Below are positions 15,655 to 26,468 of a stretch of DNA of 64,000 nt, piece by piece. Both the position numbers and the translations under genes were made by a program. Each line of letters begins with the position of its first letter. Within the stretch, counting starts at the first letter, position 1. The notes below the pieces were generated by a model. The model saw only the letters and a program-made list of their open reading frames with translations, was not told the origin of the DNA and did no database searches. The DNA is from Leclercia pneumoniae (lineage in GTDB: Bacteria > Pseudomonadota > Gammaproteobacteria > Enterobacterales > Enterobacteriaceae): the NCBI RefSeq assembly GCF_017348915.1, contig NZ_CP071383.1:62001-126000 (forward strand). The letters are read 5' to 3'.

Positions 15655-17346
15655 TGAAACAGCCGGCGCCGTTGAAACCACGCCACCCGTCATCGTCTGC
15701 ACCACCTGCTGTTTATCCATATTTATCGCACGCAGCTTGCCGTTCACCGTCGGTTTTAGCGGTGCGTTAGCCTGCACGCTTCCACTGGCGGTAAGCTGTA
15801 TATTGCCATCTCCGGTCACAGGCAGCGCGGGCCAGCCCCACTGCTGCAGCACGTTTAGCGGCACGCCGCGTCCGTTGAGGCTGACAGTAGTTTGCCGTGG
15901 CGGCAACTGCGAAACGGTGCCGGTGGCTTCCAGAATACCGCGCTCGGTGAAGGCGCTCAGCTCACTAATATTTATCGTCGAGGCGTTGGCATTGAGCGCC
16001 AGCGACGGTCGACGTACATCCACGCGATTAAAGGTCGCCGCTGCGCCGTTCAGCGTCGCGCTACCGCTCCAAACTCCCCACTGACGATCTTTCGCCAGCT
16101 GCAGATTCGCGCCGTAGCCATCCAGCGCGGTGATCTGCCATGGGAAGGCGGGATCCACATCAATCACCAGGTTACGGCTCAGGCCAAATTTCTTCAGCGT
16201 CACGCTATTCAGCCAGGTCGGTAGCTCAGCCATCCACTGATTTTTCCAGTTCTGCGGCAGGGTGTACTCCAGCCCGGCGATGGCCACATCGTCCAGCACC
16301 AGCGCCTTACCGTTGCGCAGCCAGTTACCGGAAGTACGGACCATCCCCCCCTCCCAGCGGGAGGTAAACTGGCGCAGCGCCACGCCCTGCGGGGAAAACT
16401 CCGCGTTCAGAATCGGGTCAAACAGGTGCAGCGAGCCATAAATAAACTCACTGGCGTTCATCGACAGGCGGCCATCGTCGCTCTGCCAGTCGCCATTGCT
16501 TAACGTCAGGTTGCGCAAGCTCAGATCGAGATCGGTCACCGCCCAGTCCGGCCCCTGTAGCCGGGCGTCGGTCACTTCGAGTCGGCCAATTTTAAAAGAC
16601 GGCAAAGTCGTGATGGGGGTAAAGAAATCGGCTAAGGCTTTATCGCTCTGCAGGCGAATCTCGTTCAGACGCAGGTTATCCACCACCCACCCGCCGTCGG
16701 CATTGCGACGAGCGGTGCCCGTGAGCGAGCCGCGCGCCATATCGGCGCCGATGGTGCTTAGCACCACCTCTTTGCCATTCAGCTCGCCCTGAATCAGCAC
16801 GTTGCTGGTCTCTACGCCGTTCAGGGTCAGCGACCCGGCGCTGATTTGAATCTGCGCTTTTTTGCCCAGCACATTGCCTGCCTCGGGCTGCCATGGGTTA
16901 ACGCCGCCGGTCACCTTCTGCGCGCTCAGATCCCACTCCATATTCGGGCTGTTAAAGGCCATGTTATTCAACTGCAGGCGATCGGCCTGGAAAGGGAGCG
17001 GCGCGGTCTGCGGGGAGAGGTTCAGGGTGCCGTCAGAGAGGGTGATGGTATCCATATGCAGCGGATCGGTCACCTGGCGGCTGCTCAGGCCGATATCCAC
17101 GGTTTTGGCAACCAGCGTGGCAGGTTTCCCGTCCCGGCCAAAGGTGACATTTTTCAGCAGGATATGCGTCGGGGACGAAAAACGGTGATCCATCAGGTCG
17201 AAATTGAGCTCGTAATCGGTATTGACGGTGATCCAGCCACTCACCTGAGCCGCGCCCCAGCGGGTCTGGACCAGAAAATAGAGCGCAATAATCGCAATCA
17301 ATATGGCGACAAGAATATAGACGAGCAGCTTTCCAATAAATTTCAT
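15631..17346 (-). CDS. yicH: AsmA-family protein YicH
   Basis: The start at 17346 (MKFIGKLLVYILVAILIAII) is chosen because it opens with a clean N-terminal membrane anchor; the longer frame adds eight residues without support. The 571-aa protein is periplasmic apart from this single transmembrane helix and has the repeating beta pattern of AsmA/TamB-type lipid-transfer bridge proteins. By family it would help phospholipid transport to the outer membrane. The last about nine codons (VSPSPQPSP and the stop) are encoded by the right arm of the repeat element, so its C-terminus was re-made by the repeat. E. coli YicH has about the same length. Confidence 0.92.
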   Translation of the reverse strand: MKFIGKLLVYILVAILIAIIALYFLVQTRWGAAQVSGWITVNTDYELNFDLMDHRFSSPTHILLKNVTFGRDGKPATLVAKTVDIGLSSRQVTDPLHMDTITLSDGTLNLSPQTAPLPFQADRLQLNNMAFNSPNMEWDLSAQKVTGGVNPWQPEAGNVLGKKAQIQISAGSLTLNGVETSNVLIQGELNGKEVVLSTIGADMARGSLTGTARRNADGGWVVDNLRLNEIRLQSDKALADFFTPITTLPSFKIGRLEVTDARLQGPDWAVTDLDLSLRNLTLSNGDWQSDDGRLSMNASEFIYGSLHLFDPILNAEFSPQGVALRQFTSRWEGGMVRTSGNWLRNGKALVLDDVAIAGLEYTLPQNWKNQWMAELPTWLNSVTLKKFGLSRNLVIDVDPAFPWQITALDGYGANLQLAKDRQWGVWSGSATLNGAAATFNRVDVRRPSLALNANASTINISELSAFTERGILEATGTVSQLPPRQTTVSLNGRGVPLNVLQQWGWPALPVTGDGNIQLTASGSVQANAPLKPTVNGKLRAINMDKQQVVQTMTGGVVSTAPAVSPSPQPSP

Positions 17347-17464
17347 GGTCTTCCATCCCGCAAAACGCACATAGAGGAGTTATGCAACATTTGGGCGCAA
17401 TGCTCAAGGCGGGATTGGTAAATCGATGTCACGGCAGCCGGACGCGGCTGCCGTGAAATGGGGA

Positions 17465-18856
17465 TCAGCTCTTCTCTGGCGGGAAGATCAGGTTGAGCAC
17501 GATAGCGGTGATACCGCCGGCGGCAATGCCGGAAGAGAGCAGGTTTTTCACCCAGTCCGGCGCAAACTGCAGGATCAATGGCTGCTGAGAAACGCCAAGG
17601 CCTACGGCCAGAGAGAGTGCAATAATCATGATTGCACGACGGTTCAGCGGCTCACGCGAGACAATGCGCACGCCAGAGGCAGCGATGGTACCAAACATCA
17701 CCAGCGTCGCGCCGCCCAGTACCGGTTCCGGAATGTGCTGAACAAAGCCGCTCACCGCCGGGAACAGACCCAGCACAATCAGCATCAGCGCCACCACAAA
17801 GCCAACGTAACGGCTGGCAACGCCCGTCAGCTGGATCACGCCATTGTTCTGGCCGAAGCAGGAGTTCGGGAAGGTGTTAAAGACCGCAGAAACAAACGAG
17901 TTCAGCCCGTTTGCCAGTACGCCGCCTTTCAGGCGTTTCATATACAGCGGGCCAGACACCGGCTGCTCAGAAACATCAGAGGTGGCGGTGATATCACCGA
18001 TGGTTTCCAGAGAGGTGATCATAAAGACCAGCATCAGCGGCAGCAGCAGACCCCAGTCAATGCCCAGGCCGTAATACAGCGGCGTCGGGACGGTGATCAG
18101 CGCACTGTTTGTCGGTGCGGTGTTCTCGGGCAGCATGCCCATGGCCCACGCCGCCAGGTAGCCTGCTGCCATTGCGATCACCAGCGAAGCGACGCGCAGG
18201 TAAGGGTTACGCTGGCGGTTAAGCAGAATGATGATGGCCAGCACAATACCTGCCAGCAGCAGATTTTTCGGTGCGCCGTAGGTGTGGTCGTTCATCGCTG
18301 CATAGCCGCCGCCGATAGACGTCAGTCCTACCTGGATCAGCGACAGGCCGATAATCATCACCACCACGCCGGAGACCAGCGGGGTAATGATGCGGCGCGC
18401 CAGATGCAGCACGCGGGAGATAACCATCTCGGTGCAGCTTGCCAGCATCAGGGTGCCAAACAGCGCTGCCATCATTGTCGGCACATCGGCGCCGCCGGTT
18501 TTCAGCGCGGTGCCGCCCATAATCAGCGGCGCCACAAAGTTAAAACTGGTGCCCTGGATCGACAGCAGGCCAGAGCCCACCGGACCCCAGGCTTTAATCT
18601 GGATAATAGAGGCCACGCCAGAGGCGAACAGCGACATACTGATGATGTGCTGGGTGTCCTGTGCCGGTAAACCGAGCGCCTGGCAGATCAGCAACGCCGG
18701 CGTTATCACCGCGACAAACATCGCCAGCAGATGCTGGCAGGCGGCAAACAGGGTTTGCGCCAACGGTGGGCGGTCTTCAAGACGGTAAATCAGTTCACTG
18801 TTATGCTGCTGCGCAATCGGTTGCGCATCTTGCTGTTCTACGGCGTTAACGGACAT
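17465..18856 (-). CDS. xanP: Xanthine permease XanP
   Basis: The start at 18856 gives 463 aa, the E. coli length ([12 protein letters not shown]). It is a NAT/NCS2 family H+ symporter for xanthine with about 14 membrane segments. The conserved [11 protein letters not shown] and the signature region GxxETIGDIT...NSCFGQNNG contain residues that shape the substrate site. It is a monocistronic gene, divergent from gltS across a 223-bp region where promoters of both should lie. Confidence 0.96.
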   Translation of the reverse strand: MSVNAVEQQDAQPIAQQHNSELIYRLEDRPPLAQTLFAACQHLLAMFVAVITPALLICQALGLPAQDTQHIISMSLFASGVASIIQIKAWGPVGSGLLSIQGTSFNFVAPLIMGGTALKTGGADVPTMMAALFGTLMLASCTEMVISRVLHLARRIITPLVSGVVVMIIGLSLIQVGLTSIGGGYAAMNDHTYGAPKNLLLAGIVLAIIILLNRQRNPYLRVASLVIAMAAGYLAAWAMGMLPENTAPTNSALITVPTPLYYGLGIDWGLLLPLMLVFMITSLETIGDITATSDVSEQPVSGPLYMKRLKGGVLANGLNSFVSAVFNTFPNSCFGQNNGVIQLTGVASRYVGFVVALMLIVLGLFPAVSGFVQHIPEPVLGGATLVMFGTIAASGVRIVSREPLNRRAIMIIALSLAVGLGVSQQPLILQFAPDWVKNLLSSGIAAGGITAIVLNLIFPPEKS

Positions 18857-19079
18857 CGGCTGCGATCCCAGGAGGAAAAGCGGGCATTCTAGCCGATGGC
18901 GCAATAAAAGCAAACGATTGCCAGCGAAATTTACGGATAAAGTCCTCCAGTTTGTGCGGCTTTTTCTATATCGGGAGAAAAAAGTTAATTACACTTCCAT
19001 CGCCGGGGCTCATGAGGAGCGCAAACCGGCCAGGATAACGCCGTGTGTGCATGGAACATACGCATAAAAGGAGCCTTCT

Positions 19080-20282
19080 ATGATTCATCTCGATACGTTG
19101 TCGACGCTTGTTGCGGCAACGCTGGTTTTACTGCTCGGACGTAAGCTGGTTCATCGTGTTTCCTTTCTTCGTCGCTATACCATTCCCGAACCCGTCGCCG
19201 GCGGCCTGCTGGCAGCGCTGGCGCTGCTGGCTTTGAAACAAAGCATGGGCTGGGAAATCAACTTTGATATGACTTTGAAAGAGCCGCTGATGCTGGCGTT
19301 CTTCGCGACGATCGGCCTGAACGCAAATCTGGCCAGCCTGCGCGCCGGTGGCAAAGTGCTGGGGGTGTTCCTGATTGTGGTGGTCGGGCTGCTGGTAATG
19401 CAGAACGCCATCGGCATTGGCATGGCCTCTCTGCTGGGGCTGGATCCGCTGATGGGACTGCTCGCGGGCTCAATTACCCTTTCAGGTGGACACGGTACCG
19501 GGGCGGCGTGGAGCAAAGTCTTTATTGAGCGCTACGGCTTTCAGAATGCCACCGAAGTGGCGATGGCCTGCGCAACGTTCGGGCTGGTGCTGGGCGGGCT
19601 GATCGGCGGCCCGGTGGCGCGCTATCTGGTGAAACGCTCCTCCACGCCAAACGGCAGGCCGGACGATGAAATGGTGCCGTCGGCTTTTGAAAAGCCCGAG
19701 GTTGGCCGCGTGATCACGTCGCTGGTACTGATTGAAACCATCGCGCTTATCGCCATCTGTTTGACCGCCGGTAAACTCATTGCGCAATGGCTGGCGGGGA
19801 CGACGTTTGAATTACCGACCTTCGTTTGCGTGCTCTTTGTTGGGGTTATCCTCAGCAATGGCCTGTCGCTGATGGGGTTCTATCGTGTGTTTGAACGCGC
19901 GGTGTCGGTGCTGGGGAACGTCTGCTTGTCGCTGTTCCTGGCGATGGCGTTAATGAGCCTGAAGCTGTGGGAACTGGCCTCGCTGGCCCTGCCGATGCTG
20001 GCGATCCTGGCAGTCCAGACGCTGTTTATGGCCTTTTATGCCATCTTTGTGACCTGGCGATTGATGGGTAAAAACTACGATGCGGCGGTGCTGGCGGCAG
20101 GGCATTGCGGGTTTGGTCTGGGGGCTACGCCAACGGCGATTGCCAATATGCAGGCGATAACCGAGCGGTTTGGTCCATCGCATATGGCGTTTCTGGTGGT
20201 GCCGATGGTCGGTGCGTTCTTTATTGATATCGTGAACGCGCTGGTCATAAAACTCTATCTGATGCTGCCCATTTTTGGCTAA
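19080..20282 (+). CDS. gltS: Sodium/glutamate symporter GltS
   Basis: The 400-aa inner membrane protein belongs to the ESS family and carries glutamate with Na+. The two inverted halves each have a glycine-rich re-entrant loop, seen as SGGHGTGAAW (near 138-147) and GHCGFGLGATPTAI (near 340-353). A ribosome site (AAAAGGAG) precedes the ATG. It converges with recG; the stops are only 3 bp apart, with no visible terminator hairpin between them. Confidence 0.96.
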   Translation: MIHLDTLSTLVAATLVLLLGRKLVHRVSFLRRYTIPEPVAGGLLAALALLALKQSMGWEINFDMTLKEPLMLAFFATIGLNANLASLRAGGKVLGVFLIVVVGLLVMQNAIGIGMASLLGLDPLMGLLAGSITLSGGHGTGAAWSKVFIERYGFQNATEVAMACATFGLVLGGLIGGPVARYLVKRSSTPNGRPDDEMVPSAFEKPEVGRVITSLVLIETIALIAICLTAGKLIAQWLAGTTFELPTFVCVLFVGVILSNGLSLMGFYRVFERAVSVLGNVCLSLFLAMALMSLKLWELASLALPMLAILAVQTLFMAFYAIFVTWRLMGKNYDAAVLAAGHCGFGLGATPTAIANMQAITERFGPSHMAFLVVPMVGAFFIDIVNALVIKLYLMLPIFG

Positions 20283-20285
20283 GCC

Positions 20286-22367
20286 TCAGGCGTTGGAGTA
20301 GCGCTCGGTCTCGGGCATCCAGCGATCAATTAACGCTGCCGCTTGCTCAGGGTAGCGTTCGTGAATATGCCGCGCCAGGCGCTGAACTTCGGGGATCATT
20401 GCCTGGTCGCGCAGTAAATCGGCCACTTTGAATTCCGCATTCCCGGTCTGGCGCGTGCCCAGCAGTTCGCCAGGCCCGCGGATCTCCAGATCTTTTTGTG
20501 CAATCACAAACCCGTCGTTACTGTCGCGTAACACCTGCAGGCGCATTTGGGCGGTTTTCGAGAGCGGGGATTTATAAAGTAATACACAATGAGACGCCAC
20601 CGCGCCACGGCCGACGCGGCCACGCAGCTGGTGGAGTTGCGCAAGGCCCAGACGCTCCGGGTTCTCGATAATCATCAGGCTGGCATTGGGCACGTCTACG
20701 CCCACTTCAATGACCGTGGTGGCAATCAGCAAATGCAGCTCGCCCAGTTTAAATGCCTGCATCACCGCCTGTTTATCGGCCGGCTTCATACGGCCATGTA
20801 CCAGGCCGATATTCAGCTCCGGCAGGGCGAGCTTTAGCTCTTCCCAGGTCGCTTCGGCGGCCTGCGCTTCCAGCAGGTCGGACTCTTCAATCAGGGTGCA
20901 GACCCAGTACGCCTGCCGCCCTTCCTGCATGCAGGCGTTGCGCACGCGGTCGATAATCTCGCTGCGGCGCGTATCCGGAATAGCGACCGTGGTCACCGGC
21001 GTTCGGCCTGGCGGCAGCTCGTCAATGGTGGAGGTATCCAGATCGGCGTAGGCGGTCATCGCCAGGGTGCGCGGAATGGGGGTCGCGGTCATGATCAGCT
21101 GATGCGGATGGAAACCCTGCTGCAGCCCTTTCTCCCACAGCGCCAGGCGCTGATGCACGCCAAAGCGGTGCTGCTCATCAATAATGACCAGCGCCAGGCC
21201 ATTAAACTGCACCTGTTCCTGGAATATGGCATGGGTTCCGACAATCATCTGCACATGGCCGCTGGCGATGGCCTCTTGTTGCGCAAGGCGTGCTTTGCCT
21301 TTTTGCTTTCCGGCCAGCCAGCCGACTTCGATGCCCAGCGGGGCAAACCAGTTGCGGAAGTTATTGGCATGCTGTTCGGCCAGCAGTTCGGTAGGCGCCA
21401 TCAGCGCCACCTGTTTACCGTGCGCAATGGCGCGCAGGGCGGCAAGCGCGGCAACCAGCGTTTTACCGGAGCCCACATCCCCCTGAACCAGACGCATCAT
21501 CGGTACGTCGAGCCCCATGTCGCGCTCAACTTCAGCCACCACCCGGGCCTGGGCACCGGTGGGTTTGAACGGCAGCGAGGCCAGCAGCTTATCTTTTAAA
21601 TCATCGCGCGGCGTAAGAGGCAGAGCGTGGAAGCGCTGGGCGCCCGCACGCAGGGCCAGCATACTGAGGTTATGCGCCAGCAATTCTTCAAGGATAAGCC
21701 GCCGCTGGGCGGGATGTTGTCCGCTCTCTAAATCGCTGAGCTGCAATGACGGCGGCGGACGGTGCAGGGTGCGCATCGCTTCCGGCAGGCTCATCATCCC
21801 TTGCGCCAGCTCCGGCGGCAAAAGCTCGGCGATAGCGCAGGTATCCAGCAACTCCAGCGCCTGGTCGGTGAGTTTACGCAACGTCGCCTGTTTAACCCCT
21901 TCGGTGGTGGGATAAACCGGCGTCAACGTCTCTTGCAACTCAGGCGTACTGAGATCCCCCTGCACACGATACTCCGGGTGGATCATCTCCGCGCCGTATT
22001 TGCCGCGTTTGGCTTCGCCATAGGCTAAAATCCGTCGCCCGGTGGCAAGACTGTTTTTCATCGCCGCGCTGAAGTTGAAGAAACGCATCGTAAGAACGCC
22101 GGAGCCATCGCTAATCTGGCAGGTCATCATCCGGCGGCCGCCGAAGGTGATATTGCAGTTCAGGACTTCGCCTTCAACCGTGGCGTATATGCCAGGTAAC
22201 AGGTCGTCGATGCGGTAGAGATGGGTGCGATCTTCGTAACGCAGGGGGAAGTGAAGCAGCAAATCCTGCACGGTATGCAGGCCAATCTTCGCCAGTTTAC
22301 TGCTTTGCGCCGCACCCACGCCCGTAAGCGTGTTAAGAGGAACGGCGTCGAGCAGGCGGCCTTTCAT
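20286..22367 (-). CDS. recG: ATP-dependent DNA helicase RecG
   Basis: At 693 aa it has the length of E. coli RecG. An N-terminal wedge/OB domain binds branched DNA. The helicase core shows motif I (GDVGSGKT), motif II (DEQH), motif III (TATPIPRT) and motif VI (QLRGRVGRG). It remodels stalled replication forks and Holliday junctions. It is the last gene of a spoT-trmH-recG run; trmH ends 3 bp before its start. Confidence 0.97.
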   Translation of the reverse strand: MKGRLLDAVPLNTLTGVGAAQSSKLAKIGLHTVQDLLLHFPLRYEDRTHLYRIDDLLPGIYATVEGEVLNCNITFGGRRMMTCQISDGSGVLTMRFFNFSAAMKNSLATGRRILAYGEAKRGKYGAEMIHPEYRVQGDLSTPELQETLTPVYPTTEGVKQATLRKLTDQALELLDTCAIAELLPPELAQGMMSLPEAMRTLHRPPPSLQLSDLESGQHPAQRRLILEELLAHNLSMLALRAGAQRFHALPLTPRDDLKDKLLASLPFKPTGAQARVVAEVERDMGLDVPMMRLVQGDVGSGKTLVAALAALRAIAHGKQVALMAPTELLAEQHANNFRNWFAPLGIEVGWLAGKQKGKARLAQQEAIASGHVQMIVGTHAIFQEQVQFNGLALVIIDEQHRFGVHQRLALWEKGLQQGFHPHQLIMTATPIPRTLAMTAYADLDTSTIDELPPGRTPVTTVAIPDTRRSEIIDRVRNACMQEGRQAYWVCTLIEESDLLEAQAAEATWEELKLALPELNIGLVHGRMKPADKQAVMQAFKLGELHLLIATTVIEVGVDVPNASLMIIENPERLGLAQLHQLRGRVGRGAVASHCVLLYKSPLSKTAQMRLQVLRDSNDGFVIAQKDLEIRGPGELLGTRQTGNAEFKVADLLRDQAMIPEVQRLARHIHERYPEQAAALIDRWMPETERYSNA

Positions 22368-22370
22368 GAT

Positions 22371-23060
22371 TTATCCCGCGTACTGCATGGTAGCCCACCA
22401 CCCGGCATCGGCTTCGATCTCGCCCTGCGCGTTGACGTGGGGGTAGGGTAATTTTTTCTGCTTCGCCACGCGGGCCAGCACCGGATAACCGCCTTCGAAC
22501 AGCAGGCGCTGTTGCTCCTCTTCCGGCAACATGCTGTTACTACGCTGGTACATACCGGCGTTCTGACGCTGGCGCTGTGCTTCGTAGAGAATCAGAGCGG
22601 AGGCCACCGAGACGTTTAACGACTGCACCATGCCAATCATCGGGATGATAATGTCCTGATCCGCCAGATCTAACGCTTCCTGGGTGATCCCGGTCTTTTC
22701 CTGACCCATCAAAATGCAGGTAGGACGGGTGTAGTCGATCTCGCGGAAATCGACGGCCTTATCGGAGAGGTGGGTTGCCAGCACCTGCATTCCGCGCCCT
22801 TTAAGGTGCGAAACGGCTTCGCTGATGGTTTTGTGATTTTTTACCTGCACCCAGCTGTTGCTGCCCGCCGCCGCGGACACCATCGGGCGCATGCGGTGAT
22901 CCTGCCAGACGGCGTGCACTTCGTGCACGCCCACGGCATCGGCGGTACGGACGATAGCAGAGACGTTATGCGGCTTATGTACCTGCTCCATGCACACCGT
23001 CAGATCCGGCTGTCGCCTGGCGAGCATCTCACAGATACGCTCGTAACGTTTCGCGTTCAT
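22371..23060 (-). CDS. trmH: tRNA (guanosine(18)-2'-O)-methyltransferase TrmH
   Basis: The 229-aa SPOUT methyltransferase has the family motifs NVSAIVRTADAVG (motif 1), MGQEKTGIT (motif 2) and PMIGMVQSLNVSVASALILYE (motif 3), which build the knotted SAM site. It methylates the 2'-OH of G18 in tRNA. It lies between spoT and recG with 3-4 bp gaps, so it is co-transcribed. Confidence 0.97.
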   Translation of the reverse strand: MNAKRYERICEMLARRQPDLTVCMEQVHKPHNVSAIVRTADAVGVHEVHAVWQDHRMRPMVSAAAGSNSWVQVKNHKTISEAVSHLKGRGMQVLATHLSDKAVDFREIDYTRPTCILMGQEKTGITQEALDLADQDIIIPMIGMVQSLNVSVASALILYEAQRQRQNAGMYQRSNSMLPEEEQQRLLFEGGYPVLARVAKQKKLPYPHVNAQGEIEADAGWWATMQYAG

Positions 23061-23064
23061 CAGC

Positions 23065-25176
23065 TTAGTTTCTGTTACGGGTGACTTTGATGACGTCCGG
23101 CATCACGCGGATTTTGCGCATAATGTTCGCCAGATGCACACGGTCACGGGCCGTCAGACGAATGAAGGCGCTGTAGACGCGGCCATCTTTCTCTTCCGTG
23201 TTCAAACTCTGGATATTGGAGGATGCCGTATTGATGGCAGCCGTCAGGTTCGCCAGTGCCCCCTGGTGGTTGAACATATCGACCTTAATTTCGGTGATAA
23301 ATTCTTGCTCGGTCTCTTTATCCCACTCAACCGCCATGAACTTCTCAGGCTCTTTCTGGTAGCCGCGGATGTTACGACAGGATTCGTGGTGAATAACCAG
23401 GCCTTTACCTGGGCTGACGTGCGCCAGAATCGGGTCGCCAGGGATCGGGCGGCAACATTTGGCGAAGGTGATAAGCACCCCGTCAGCGCCTTTGATGGGC
23501 AGATGGGTATGGCCAGACGCGCCAGGCGCTATTGGCGTGGCTTCGCCCTGTTGCAGGTTCTTCGCCACGACCACACTCATGGCGTTGCCAAGACCGATTT
23601 CCGCCAGCAGATCGTCCATCGTGGCGAGCTTCATGCGCTCAAGCTCACGCTGAATGTTCTCTTTCGGAATCTCGTTCAGTTTACGGCTACCGCCCAGCGC
23701 ATGGTTGAGCAGACGACGCCCCAGGCTGACGGAGTCGTCACGCTTGAGGTTCTTCAGCAGCTGGCGAATTTTGGCGCGGGCTTTGGAGCTGACGACAAAG
23801 TTAAGCCACGCCGCATTTGGGCGAGCGCCGGGTGCGGTAATGATTTCCACGGTCTGACCGCTGGTCAGCGGCTGCGACAGCGGATACGGCTGTCTGTCGA
23901 CGCGGGCACCTACGCAGGCATGACCGATATCGGTGTGCACGGCATAGGCGAAGTCAACCGGCGTGGCGCCGGCAGGCAGTTCGACAATGCGCCCTTCCGG
24001 CGTGAAAACGTAAATCTCATCCGGGAAGAGATCGGATTTAACGCTCTCGATAAATTCAAACGAGCTGCCGGCGCTTTGTTGCAGCTCCAGCAGGCTTTGC
24101 ATCCAGCGCTGGGCGCGAATTTGCGCCGTAGTGCTGGTTTCACCGTGCTCTTTATACGCCCAGTGTGCCGCAACCCCCATCTCTGCCATCTGATCCATGT
24201 CTTCGGTACGGATCTGCACTTCGACCGGCACGCCGTGTGGCCCGATCATCGAGGTGTGCAGAGACTGATAGCCGTTCGCTTTAGGAATGGCGATATAGTC
24301 TTTCATGCGCCCCGGACGCGGCTTGTAGAGGCTGTGCATCTGGCCCAACACGCGATAACAGGTGTCGGAATCATGGACGATGACGCGGAAGGCGTAGATA
24401 TCCATGATCGAGTGAAAACGTTGCTCTTTAAGCACCATTTTGCAGTAGATGGAGTAGAGATGTTTTTCGCGACCGCTGACGCGGCATGGAATACCCGCTT
24501 CCTGTAGACGCCCTTCGATTTCAGAGAGGATTTTTTGAATCATCTCTTTACGGTTGCCACGTGCGGCTTTCACCACCTCTTTGATCACGCGGAAGCGGTT
24601 CGGGTACAACGCTTCAAAGCCCAGCTCTTCAAGCTCGGTCTTGATGTGATGAATACCTAAACGGTGCGCCAGCGGGCTATAGATTTCGAGGGTTTCACGG
24701 GCGATGCGGCGACGCTTATCCGGGCGAAGTGAGCCCAGCGTGCGCATATTGTGGGTACGGTCAGCGAGTTTAATGAGAATGACGCGGATATCCTGCACCA
24801 TCGCCATTATCATCTTGCGAAAGTTTTCGGCTTGCGCCTCTTTCTTATCCTGGAATTTAAGCTTATCCAGCTTAGAGACCCCTTCCACCAGCTCGGCAAC
24901 GCTTTTGCCAAACAGCTGTTCCATATCCTGGTAGGTGGCGGGGGTATCTTCGATCACATCATGCAGCAGCGCGGCCATCAGCGTTTCATAGTCGAGTTTC
25001 ATCTCGGCCAGAATGCAGGCAACCGCCACCGGGTGCGTGATGTAGGGTTCACCGCTTGAACGTGTCTGGCCCTCGTGAGCGTCACGTGCAACGAGATACG
25101 CCTGCTGAAGACGCTTAATCTGGTCTTCAGGCAGGTAGGTTTGAATCAGTTGATTCAGGCTTTCAAACAGATACAA
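23065..25176 (-). CDS. spoT: Bifunctional (p)ppGpp synthase/hydrolase SpoT
   Basis: The 703-aa product has the length and order of SpoT. The HD hydrolase domain contains H72-D73 and the E76-D77 pair in LLHDVIEDTPAT. The weak synthetase domain, TGS domain (about 390-450) and C-terminal ACT domain follow. It degrades (p)ppGpp and makes it under carbon, iron or fatty acid stress. The intact ED catalytic pair indicates an active hydrolase. It lies 19 bp downstream of rpoZ in the gmk-rpoZ-spoT-trmH-recG group. Confidence 0.97.
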   Translation of the reverse strand: MYLFESLNQLIQTYLPEDQIKRLQQAYLVARDAHEGQTRSSGEPYITHPVAVACILAEMKLDYETLMAALLHDVIEDTPATYQDMEQLFGKSVAELVEGVSKLDKLKFQDKKEAQAENFRKMIMAMVQDIRVILIKLADRTHNMRTLGSLRPDKRRRIARETLEIYSPLAHRLGIHHIKTELEELGFEALYPNRFRVIKEVVKAARGNRKEMIQKILSEIEGRLQEAGIPCRVSGREKHLYSIYCKMVLKEQRFHSIMDIYAFRVIVHDSDTCYRVLGQMHSLYKPRPGRMKDYIAIPKANGYQSLHTSMIGPHGVPVEVQIRTEDMDQMAEMGVAAHWAYKEHGETSTTAQIRAQRWMQSLLELQQSAGSSFEFIESVKSDLFPDEIYVFTPEGRIVELPAGATPVDFAYAVHTDIGHACVGARVDRQPYPLSQPLTSGQTVEIITAPGARPNAAWLNFVVSSKARAKIRQLLKNLKRDDSVSLGRRLLNHALGGSRKLNEIPKENIQRELERMKLATMDDLLAEIGLGNAMSVVVAKNLQQGEATPIAPGASGHTHLPIKGADGVLITFAKCCRPIPGDPILAHVSPGKGLVIHHESCRNIRGYQKEPEKFMAVEWDKETEQEFITEIKVDMFNHQGALANLTAAINTASSNIQSLNTEEKDGRVYSAFIRLTARDRVHLANIMRKIRVMPDVIKVTRNRN

Positions 25177-25195
25177 GGGCGACCCGCAGGTTTAA

Positions 25196-25471
25196 TTAAC
25201 GACGACCTTCAGCAATGGCGGTAACGGCCTGCAGTTCTGCGGCTTCCTGATCTTGCTGCTCCTGGCGCTCACGCACGTCGAGGATCTGGTTGTTGATCAG
25301 ACCTTCTTCGATTTCGCGAAGTGCAATAACGGTGGTTTTATCGTTTTCTTCCGGTACCAGCGGATCTTTACCGCCAACCTGCATCTGACGAGCGCGACGC
25401 GCGGCGACCAGCACCAGGTCAAAACGGTTACCAATTTTCTCTACAGCGTCCTGAACAGTTACGCGTGCCAT
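25196..25471 (-). CDS. rpoZ: RNA polymerase omega subunit
   Basis: The 91-aa protein matches E. coli omega in length, with the conserved [27 protein letters not shown] start that contacts the beta-prime subunit. It aids RNA polymerase assembly and forms one ppGpp binding site, fitting its place next to spoT. A 54-bp gap separates it from gmk. Confidence 0.97.
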   Translation of the reverse strand: MARVTVQDAVEKIGNRFDLVLVAARRARQMQVGGKDPLVPEENDKTTVIALREIEEGLINNQILDVRERQEQQDQEAAELQAVTAIAEGRR

Positions 25472-25525
25472 ACTTGAAATGCTCCACAGATGAAGAAATG
25501 ACTGGGCATGATACTGAATGTAGGT

Positions 25526-26401
<876 letters not shown>

Positions 26402-26450
26402 ATGTGGCGATGGGCTGGAGCAGTAATGATGGTATGGAGCGGCTACGGAA
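26402..26450 (+). pseudogene. ligB: 5' fragment of probable ligB, cut by the IS
   Basis: An ATG at 26402 with a strong ribosome site (GGGAGGGG) begins MWRWAGAVMMVWSGYG, a signal-peptide-like start, then runs into the left end of the insertion sequence at 26451 and stops after a few IS-derived codons. E. coli ligB, an NAD-dependent DNA ligase with an N-terminal signal-like segment, sits at this place, divergent from gmk. Only about 16 codons remain; the rest is absent from the window. The assignment rests on position and orientation plus the signal-like sequence, so it is moderate. Confidence 0.5.
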
Positions 26451-26468
26451 TGAATCGCCACAGATAAT

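Noticed and set aside
15444..15770. 108-codon frame across the repeat element
   Set aside because: It is made of the 51-bp tandem units and runs into yicH antisense; the repeat explains it.
17426..18670. 414-codon open frame on the plus strand opposite xanP
   Set aside because: Low-complexity Gln/His/Arg composition and perfect explanation as the antisense of a conserved permease.
23134..24507. 457-codon open frame opposite spoT
   Set aside because: Antisense shadow of a highly conserved gene; no domain seen.
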